Below are positions 45,769-51,262 of a stretch of 51,262 nt of DNA, piece after piece. A program made the position numbers and the translations under genes. Origin of the DNA: Coriobacteriia bacterium (GTDB lineage Bacteria; Actinomycetota; Coriobacteriia; Anaerosomatales; PALSA-660); assembly GCA_025361505.1 (NCBI GenBank), contig JANYKZ010000077.1, positions 1 through 51,262 of the forward strand. The letters are read 5' to 3'. Each line of letters opens with the position of its first letter. The stretch's first letter is position 1. Below the pieces are notes generated by a model. That model saw only the letters and a list, made by a program, of their open reading frames with translations. It searched no databases and had not been told where the DNA came from.

Positions 45769-47367
45769 CTAGCCGCGGTAGCGGTTGGTGACGGGCATAC
45801 GGCGGTCCTTGCCGAAGGCTTTGGGGGTGACGCGGATGCCCATCGGCCCCTGCCGGCGCTTGTACTCGGCGGCGTCCACCATGCGCGCCACGCGCATGGC
45901 CAGCTCGCGGTCGACGCCCGACGCCACGATCTCGTCGACCGAACGGTCATCCTCGACGTAAGCCTGAAGGACCCGGTCGAGCAGCCCGTAGTCGGGAAGC
46001 GAGTCCGTGTCGGCCTGGTCGGGCCGAAGCTCGGCCGAAGGGGGCTTCTCGATGCTGGACACCGGGATGACCTCGCGGACCCGGTTGCGCCAGCGCGCCA
46101 GGTCGTAGACGTGCGTCTTGTAGAGGTCCTTGATCGGGGCGAAGCCGCCTACCATGTCGCCGTAGAGCGTCGAGTAACCGACGGACAGCTCCGACTTGTT
46201 GCCCGTTGCGAGCACGATCCACCCGAACTTGTTGGACAGCGCCATCAGCAGCGTCCCGCGCACGCGGGCCTGCAGGTTCTCCTCGGTGACGTCGGGCTCC
46301 AGCGTCTCGAACGACAACGCCAGCGTGCCGAGCAGGGCGGAGAAGCCGGCCTCGATCGGCAGCGTCCGGTAGTCGATGTCGAGGTTGCGCGCGAGCGCCT
46401 CCGCGTCGTCGAGGCTGCCCGGAGACGAGTAGCGCGACGGCATGGCCACTCCGTGTACGTGCATCGCGCCGAGAGCGTCGACCGCGAGCGCGGCCGTGAG
46501 CGCCGAGTCGATGCCGCCGGAGAGGCCGAGCACCGCGTCGGTGAACCCGTTCTTGCGGAAGTAGTCGCGCACTCCGAGGACCAGCGCGCCCCAGACTTCC
46601 TCGTGCCCACCGCTGAGCGGGTCCTCGTGGGCGGCGGTCGGAGCGGCGGGTACTTCGGTGATCAGCAGGTCGCGGTCGAAGGCGGCGGCCCGCGCCATGA
46701 CGTTCCCGGAGGGGTCGATCACGACCGAGCGACCGTCGAACACGAGCTCGTCCTGCCCCCCGACGAGGTTGCAGTAGACGAGGTGGACGCCGTTGTCCGC
46801 CGCGCGTTCGCGCAGCATCTCCTCGCGCTCGCTCCCCTTCCCCGCGTGGAACGGCGACGCCGAGATGTTGAGCACCACGGTGGCGCCCGCGGCGGCGGCT
46901 TCCGCGACCAGCTCGGGAACCCAGATGTCCTCGCAGATCGTCACCGCGCACGTCTCGCCCACGACGTCGACGAGCAGCGGCCCGCCGCCGGGCTCGAAAT
47001 AGCGCTCCTCATCGAACACGCCATAGTTGGGAAGGCGCCGCTTTCGGTAGACCGCGGTGACCTTCCCGTCGGCGCAGACGGCCGCCGAGTTGTGCAGCGC
47101 GCCGTCGTGACGCTCGACGAAGCCGACGACGGCGGTGATGCCGACGCACGTCGACGCGACGCGGTCGAGCATGGCGGTCACATCGTCGATGAAGTGGTCC
47201 TTGGCGACGAGGTCCTCGGGCGGGTAGCCCGCCAGAGCCATCTCCGGCGTCAGCACGAGATCGGCGCCCTGAGCGTGTGCGGCGCGGACCGCGTCGGTGA
47301 TGAGGCCGGCGTTGCGTGCGATGTCGCCGACCGTGCAATCGAGCTGCGCGAGCGCGATGCGAGGCAT
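45769..47367 (-). CDS. nadE: Glutamine-dependent NAD+ synthetase
   Basis: NadE makes NAD from deamido-NAD, ATP and glutamine in the cytoplasm. The N-terminal nitrilase-like glutaminase domain has the triad Glu42 (LVLTPEMALAGYPPED), Lys109 (YRKRRLPNYG) and Cys145 (VTICEDIW). The C-terminal synthetase has the P-loop LGLSGGIDSALTAALAVDAL near residue 275, ATGNKSELSVGYSTLYGDMV, and VIPVSSIEKPPSAELRPDQ. At 532 residues both domains are complete. The ATG at 47367 is the natural nitrilase start. It heads a two-gene unit with the GNAT gene. Confidence 0.95.
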   Translation of the reverse strand: MPRIALAQLDCTVGDIARNAGLITDAVRAAHAQGADLVLTPEMALAGYPPEDLVAKDHFIDDVTAMLDRVASTCVGITAVVGFVERHDGALHNSAAVCADGKVTAVYRKRRLPNYGVFDEERYFEPGGGPLLVDVVGETCAVTICEDIWVPELVAEAAAAGATVVLNISASPFHAGKGSEREEMLRERAADNGVHLVYCNLVGGQDELVFDGRSVVIDPSGNVMARAAAFDRDLLITEVPAAPTAAHEDPLSGGHEEVWGALVLGVRDYFRKNGFTDAVLGLSGGIDSALTAALAVDALGAMHVHGVAMPSRYSSPGSLDDAEALARNLDIDYRTLPIEAGFSALLGTLALSFETLEPDVTEENLQARVRGTLLMALSNKFGWIVLATGNKSELSVGYSTLYGDMVGGFAPIKDLYKTHVYDLARWRNRVREVIPVSSIEKPPSAELRPDQADTDSLPDYGLLDRVLQAYVEDDRSVDEIVASGVDRELAMRVARMVDAAEYKRRQGPMGIRVTPKAFGKDRRMPVTNRYRG

Positions 47368-47474
47368 GGTGATCCATCTCCTCGAGGCGGGACGGGGAAC
47401 GCTATCAAGCGTACCATTCCCCCAAGGGGGTACTTCATCTAGGGCAGGCGCGCATTCGGCGAAGGGCGGCTTCG

Positions 47475-48098
47475 ATGGCCTCGGTCTTCTACACATCCGA
47501 CGCGAGCTCGCTGAGGCGCACGTGGGTGCCTCTGGTGGCGTGGGGCACGCTCATCGCCGCCTTCGGGATCATCGTGGCCGCGTACCCGGGGCTGACAACC
47601 AGTGCGCTGGTGTTCATGGTCGGATTGGGATCGGTGCTCGCCGGTCTGGTGTGGGTGTCGTGGATCATCTCCCTGCGGCGGCTCACCGGGGCGTGGTGGC
47701 TCGTCTCCCTCGTCCCCGGCCTGCTGCTGCTCGCGTTCGGCGTCTACGCGCTGCTCAACCCCACCACCCTCGCACGGTTCTTCGTCACCGTCGTCGGCGC
47801 GCTGGTGGCGCTCGGCGGACTCGCGGACATGGCGGCGGCCTGGCGCTGGCGCTCGTTCTTCGGAGCCTGGTGGCTTCGGCTGCTGCGCGGCCTGCTCGTC
47901 GCCACGATCGGCGTGCTCGTCCTGCTGATGCCGGAGACCGGAGTCGCCACGGCCGGGCTGCTGCTCGGGTTCGGACTCCTGGTGGTAGGCGCCGTCACGA
48001 TCGCGCTCGGGTTCGCGGCGTGGCGTCTGCCGAAGGGCGGCGCCACGGTCATCGTGAACGCGCCCCCGACGGACCGCGGGCCGCTCCCGCTCGCCTGA
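47475..48098 (+). CDS. HdeD-like DUF308 membrane protein
   Basis: A 207-residue membrane protein with about six helices arranged in pairs: WVPLVAWGTLIAAFGIIVAA, LVFMVGLGSVLAGLVWVSWI, WWLVSLVPGLLLLAFGVYAL and further pairs ending GLLLGFGLLVVGAVTIALGF. The evenly spaced Gly-rich helices and their repeat are those of the DUF308/HdeD family, linked in some bacteria to acid resistance, though its activity is unknown. The ATG at 47475 follows GAAGGGCGG. It is upstream of the hsp20 gene, and a stress role for the pair is plausible. Confidence 0.88.
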   Translation: MASVFYTSDASSLRRTWVPLVAWGTLIAAFGIIVAAYPGLTTSALVFMVGLGSVLAGLVWVSWIISLRRLTGAWWLVSLVPGLLLLAFGVYALLNPTTLARFFVTVVGALVALGGLADMAAAWRWRSFFGAWWLRLLRGLLVATIGVLVLLMPETGVATAGLLLGFGLLVVGAVTIALGFAAWRLPKGGATVIVNAPPTDRGPLPLA

Positions 48099-48239
48099 CG
48101 CCGCCCGTCGCGACACCTTCATCGTTCGTCGGAATCGGCCTCCGGGCCGCGTTCCCGCCTCCCCGTGGCGCGGGTATCAACCTCGCCGGAGTCTCTGGAA
48201 CCGCCGGAGACGATGGGTCGCTGAAGGAGGTGGAGAGTC

Positions 48240-48722
48240 ATGGCGATGCAGAGATGGGACCCGTTCGCCGGGTTGGGCACGCTCGAGCGCGACATCGACC
48301 GGCTGTGGTCGCGGACGCTCACGCCGTCCGCGAAGGACCGGCGCGTCCAGGCCGGCATCTTCGCTCCCACGACGGACGTCCTCACGCGCGGCGACGACAT
48401 GGTCGTGCGCGTCGAGTTGCCCGGCGTGATGGAGAAGGACATCGACATCTCGATCACGGACGACATCCTGTCGATCACGGGCACGCGTGAGGAGCAGACG
48501 GAGACGACCGAGCAGGGTGGGTACCTGGTGCGCGAGTCGTTCCGCGGCAGCTTCGAGCGCAGCATGTCGCTTCCGGCGGGCGTCGACGCCGACGCGATCG
48601 TCGCGAAGTACGAGGACGGCGTCCTCGAGGTCGTCGTTCCGAAGGCCGCCGCGATGCACGAGCGCCGCACGCGCCACATCGAGCTGCAGTCCGGCGAGCG
48701 GAAGGCGATGGAGGGTCGGTAG
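48240..48722 (+). CDS. Hsp20 / alpha-crystallin small heat shock protein
   Basis: An ATP-independent chaperone that holds unfolding proteins in large oligomers. The N-terminus (MAMQRWDPFAGLGTLERDID) is typical. The alpha-crystallin domain runs from about residue 45 to 140 with VVRVELPGVMEKDIDISITD, GYLVRESFRGSFERSMSLP and AIVAKYEDGVLEVVVPK, including the A-x-x-x-n-GVL motif. The C-terminal I-x-I is not obvious; HIELQ may take that place. Length 160 residues. AGGAGGTGGAGAG precedes the ATG at 48240, an unusually strong ribosome site. A terminator follows. Confidence 0.94.
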   Translation: MAMQRWDPFAGLGTLERDIDRLWSRTLTPSAKDRRVQAGIFAPTTDVLTRGDDMVVRVELPGVMEKDIDISITDDILSITGTREEQTETTEQGGYLVRESFRGSFERSMSLPAGVDADAIVAKYEDGVLEVVVPKAAAMHERRTRHIELQSGERKAMEGR

Positions 48723-48746
48723 GCCGTCCGTTGGGACCGCTCGCAG

Positions 48747-48778
48747 AAGGGCCCGGCCGTTCGCTCGCCGGGCCCTTT
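48747..48778 (+). terminator. Intrinsic terminator after hsp20
   Basis: AAGGGCCCGGC pairs with GCCGGGCCCTTT around CGTTCGCTC, with the 3' arm ending in TTT. It lies 24 bases after the hsp20 stop. Confidence 0.85.
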
Positions 48779-48975
48779 CCGCACCCACGCATGTCGTATG
48801 GTGGTGCAGGGACGGCTTCGGGGGGATCTCGGCGCGCGACGCGCCTTCACGGATTCTTGATGCACTCCCAAGCGTTCTCTATGCGTTCTTAACGCGCGAC
48901 CGAGTAGCGTGACGGATCGTGATCCAAGAGCGCGATGCAGCGATGCGCGCGGACGACGTGGGGGAAGGGACGAAC

Positions 48976-51234
48976 ATGTTCGATGTGGGTGCGCTGACGA
49001 CGATCGCGTTCTGGATCGTCGGGGTGATCGCGGTCCTCGTGATCGCGTTCAAGGCGATAGGCGTTCGCGTCATCAGCTCGAACCAGACCGGGATCGTCGA
49101 GAAGTGGTGGTCGCCGAGGGGGTCTCTCAAGGACTCGATCATCGCCATGAACGGCGAGGCGGGCTATCAGCCGGAGGTGCTGCGAGGCGGCATCCACTTC
49201 CGGTCGCCCTTCATGTACCGCGTACGGATCATGCCCCTCGTGACCATCCCGCAGGGCAAGATCGGCTACGTCTTCGCCCGCGACGGCATCCCGATGAAGC
49301 CGGAGCAGACGCTGGCCAGCGTGGTCGAGTGCTCCACGTTCCAGGACGTCGCCGCGTTTATGGCCAACGGCGGCCAGCGGGGGCCGCAGCGCGCGATCAT
49401 GCGCGAGGGGACCTACGCGCTGAACATGGCGCAGTTCATGGTCATCACCGAGAGCCACGTCTACTACCTCCCGATGGGCAACGCCGAGGAGGAGGCCACC
49501 GTCATGTCCATGGCCTCCCATCTCACCAGCGTCGGCGGCTTCACACCGGTGCTCATCAAGGGGTCCGAGGACAAGGTCGGTGTCGTGACAGTCCAGGACG
49601 GCCCCTCCCTGCCGATGGGCGACATCATCGCACCGCCCGTGGGCGACGAGGCCGGCGGCCCGAACTACCACAACAACTTCCAGAACCCCGAGGCGTTCCT
49701 GAGCGCCGGCGGATACCGGGGCCGCCAGTACCAGGTGCTGACAGAGGGCACCTACTTCATCAACCGGCTGTTCGCCACGGTCGAGCTCATCGAGAAGACG
49801 ATCGTCCCGGTCGGCTACGCCGGCGTCGTCGTGAGCTACTACGGCCCCAAGGGCGCCGACATCTCCGGCGAGGAGTACCGCCACGGGGAGCTCGTAACCA
49901 CGGGCAACCGGGGCGTGTGGAGCGAGCCGCTCATGCCGGGCAAGTACGCGTTCAACCTCTTCGCCGGCAAGGTGATCCTCGTCCCGACGACCAACATCAT
50001 CCTGAAGTGGATCAAGGGAGAGGTCGGGGCGCACAACTTCGACGCCAACCTCGCCGAGATCGGCCTCATCACCAAGGACGCGTTCGAGCCGTCGCTGCCG
50101 CTGTCGGTGGTCATCCACATCGACTACAAGAAGGCGCCGCTCGTGATCCAGCGCTTCGGCGACATCACGATGCTCGTCAACCAGACGCTCGACCCGATGG
50201 TGTCGAGCTACTTCAAGAACGTCGGCCAGACCAAGACCCTCATCGAGCTCATCCAGCAGCGCAACGAGATCCAGGCGCGCAGCAGCGAGGACATGAAGGA
50301 GCGTTTCGGCCGCTACAACCTCGAGCTGGAAGAGGTACTGATCGGCACCCCGCGCTCCCCCGAGGGCGACACCCGCATCGAGACGATCCTGACCCAGCTG
50401 CGCGACCGGCAGATCGCCTTCGAGAAGCTCGAGACGTTCGACAAGCAGAAGATCGCGGCGGACAAGGAGCGCGAGCTCAAGGAGGCCATGGCGGTCGCCG
50501 AGCAGCAGACGATGCTCACGCAGTCCGAGATCAACATCAAGGTCCAGGAGAACCAGGGTCGCGCCGAGCTGCAGCGGGCCGCGCAGGACGCCGAGCGGGT
50601 CAAGACGCTGGCGCGAGGCGACGCCGAGAAGGTGCGCACGCTGGCGGCCGGTGAGGCCGACAAGGTCAAGCTGATGGCCGGCGCCGAGCAGGCCCGCATG
50701 AAGATGCTGGCCGACGCGGACGCGACGCGCATCCGCGTCACCGCCGAGGCGGATGCCGACCGCGAGGCCCGCGTCGGCATCGGCAGGGCCATCGCCATCG
50801 AGGAGCAGGTCAACGCCTACGGCGGCCCCCAGCTCCAGCTCGCGCAGGACGTCATGACCAAGATGGCGCAGGCGATCGAGACCTCCAAGGTGCCGATCGT
50901 CCCGCAGACCGTGGTCAACATGGGTGGCGGCGGCGAGGGCGGCGACTCGGGCGCGAACAACAACGCGTTCGGCCTCCTGCTGGCGCTGCTCACCTCCGAG
51001 AAGCTCGGCGCGCCGGTGGTACGCCCGGTCGACACCGGGCGCTCTGCCAGCGCCGACGCGCTGCGCGCCTCCGTCATGGAGGGCGCGACCAAGACGCCGG
51101 AGAACACCGGCACCGGGGCGAAGGCTGCCGAGGAGAAGGCTGCCCGTCCCGCCGCGCGCCCGATGGAGACCCGATCGCTGCCGGACACGCACCCGACGAG
51201 CGAGAACGCCACCGAGCCGCCCAAGAAGCCGTAG
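48976..51234 (+). CDS. Long SPFH/flotillin-like membrane protein (752 aa)
   Basis: One N-terminal helix (LTTIAFWIVGVIAVLVIAFK) is followed by SPFH (band 7) segments: VISSNQTGIVEKWWSPRG near residue 30, then VTIPQGKIGYVFARDGIP, and a second set near VPVGYAGVVVSYYGPKG. The middle part around SLPLSVVIHIDYKKAPLVIQ is another strand cluster. From about residue 465 to 625 it is a charged Ala/Glu-rich coiled coil (AELQRAAQDAERVKTLARGD, EADKVKLMAGAEQARMKMLA), as in flotillins. A low-complexity tail ends in PPKKP. It probably scaffolds membrane microdomains. I chose the ATG at 48976, which has GGGGAAGGGA five bases before it, over an earlier GTG at 48919. No NfeD partner is seen. Confidence 0.85.
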   Translation: MFDVGALTTIAFWIVGVIAVLVIAFKAIGVRVISSNQTGIVEKWWSPRGSLKDSIIAMNGEAGYQPEVLRGGIHFRSPFMYRVRIMPLVTIPQGKIGYVFARDGIPMKPEQTLASVVECSTFQDVAAFMANGGQRGPQRAIMREGTYALNMAQFMVITESHVYYLPMGNAEEEATVMSMASHLTSVGGFTPVLIKGSEDKVGVVTVQDGPSLPMGDIIAPPVGDEAGGPNYHNNFQNPEAFLSAGGYRGRQYQVLTEGTYFINRLFATVELIEKTIVPVGYAGVVVSYYGPKGADISGEEYRHGELVTTGNRGVWSEPLMPGKYAFNLFAGKVILVPTTNIILKWIKGEVGAHNFDANLAEIGLITKDAFEPSLPLSVVIHIDYKKAPLVIQRFGDITMLVNQTLDPMVSSYFKNVGQTKTLIELIQQRNEIQARSSEDMKERFGRYNLELEEVLIGTPRSPEGDTRIETILTQLRDRQIAFEKLETFDKQKIAADKERELKEAMAVAEQQTMLTQSEINIKVQENQGRAELQRAAQDAERVKTLARGDAEKVRTLAAGEADKVKLMAGAEQARMKMLADADATRIRVTAEADADREARVGIGRAIAIEEQVNAYGGPQLQLAQDVMTKMAQAIETSKVPIVPQTVVNMGGGGEGGDSGANNNAFGLLLALLTSEKLGAPVVRPVDTGRSASADALRASVMEGATKTPENTGTGAKAAEEKAARPAARPMETRSLPDTHPTSENATEPPKKP

Positions 51235-51262
51235 GGCGGTCCGCGGCGCGAGAAGTGGGGGG

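Noticed and set aside
48889..51192. A 767-codon open frame on the minus strand
   Set aside because: It is a shadow of the SPFH gene. Its product is a low-complexity Val, Leu, Asp, Arg-rich string with no fold, as is typical of antisense frames in GC-rich DNA.
1..51262. CRISPR arrays, prophage genes and rRNA
   Set aside because: No regularly spaced repeats, Cas proteins, phage structural genes or rRNA segments were seen on either strand.

Overview
The window is GC-rich, densely coded DNA with GTG and TTG starts, strong Shine-Dalgarno sites, an ANTAR response regulator paired with a HisKA_2 kinase, an ECF sigma factor with a fused zinc-type anti-sigma region, and HD-GYP and DegV proteins. PPi-type phosphofructokinase and archaeal-type class I fructose-bisphosphate aldolase add an anaerobic flavour. 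This fits an actinobacterium, perhaps of the Coriobacteriia type. That placement is inference, as no rRNA or marker comparison was possible.

Layout. (1) 1-2.5 kb is mobile DNA. An IS110-family element runs off the left edge and abuts a short integron-type cassette array: three small minus-strand genes, two complete 86-bp attC-like sites and one attC half that the IS seems to have split. No integron integrase is in the window. (2) 2.8-18.5 kb is ordinary chromosome: panD, a LysE exporter with an Lrp regulator, DegV, a flavin reductase-like protein, an ECF sigma factor and its secreted Met-rich target, cardiolipin synthase, a PdtaR/PdtaS-like system, an HD-GYP protein, tRNA-Leu(CAA), a HEAT-repeat protein, adenine deaminase and a class II aldolase. 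(3) 18.5-40.8 kb is a large copper-handling region. (4) 40.9-51.2 kb holds PPi-PFK, AccD-AccA, FBA, a GNAT, NAD synthase, an HdeD-like protein, Hsp20 and a long SPFH/flotillin-like protein.

The copper region has four blocks. Block one is a CopR-CopS-CopA1 unit whose promoter is divergent from a secreted MMG-motif protein; both promoters carry 11-bp-spaced TTCAC repeats. Block two is a SafE-cupredoxin fusion, a 27-codon SHOCT-like ORF and CopB. Block three, on the plus strand, is a rhodanese-thioredoxin gene with an in-frame TGA followed by ccdA. Block four is an eight-gene minus-strand operon: SafE-cupredoxin 2, two cupredoxin proteins, CopA2, a DUF7282 tandem protein, a CopZ-like HMA protein, a lipoprotein and a DUF2318-like protein. 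Five proteins share an unusual His-free cupredoxin signature ending in C-G/A-M-x-M. CopA, the SafE fusion and DUF7282 proteins each occur more than once. The inferred job is Cu(I) export and extracytoplasmic copper and thiol handling.

The most exciting observation is the TGA at 31161-31163. It replaces the first cysteine of a thioredoxin CxxC motif (U-P-T-C). The same frame continues for 81 more codons through the rest of the thioredoxin fold, and a hairpin with a GGTCG loop lies 26 nt downstream, as in bacterial SECIS elements. I call it a selenoprotein.
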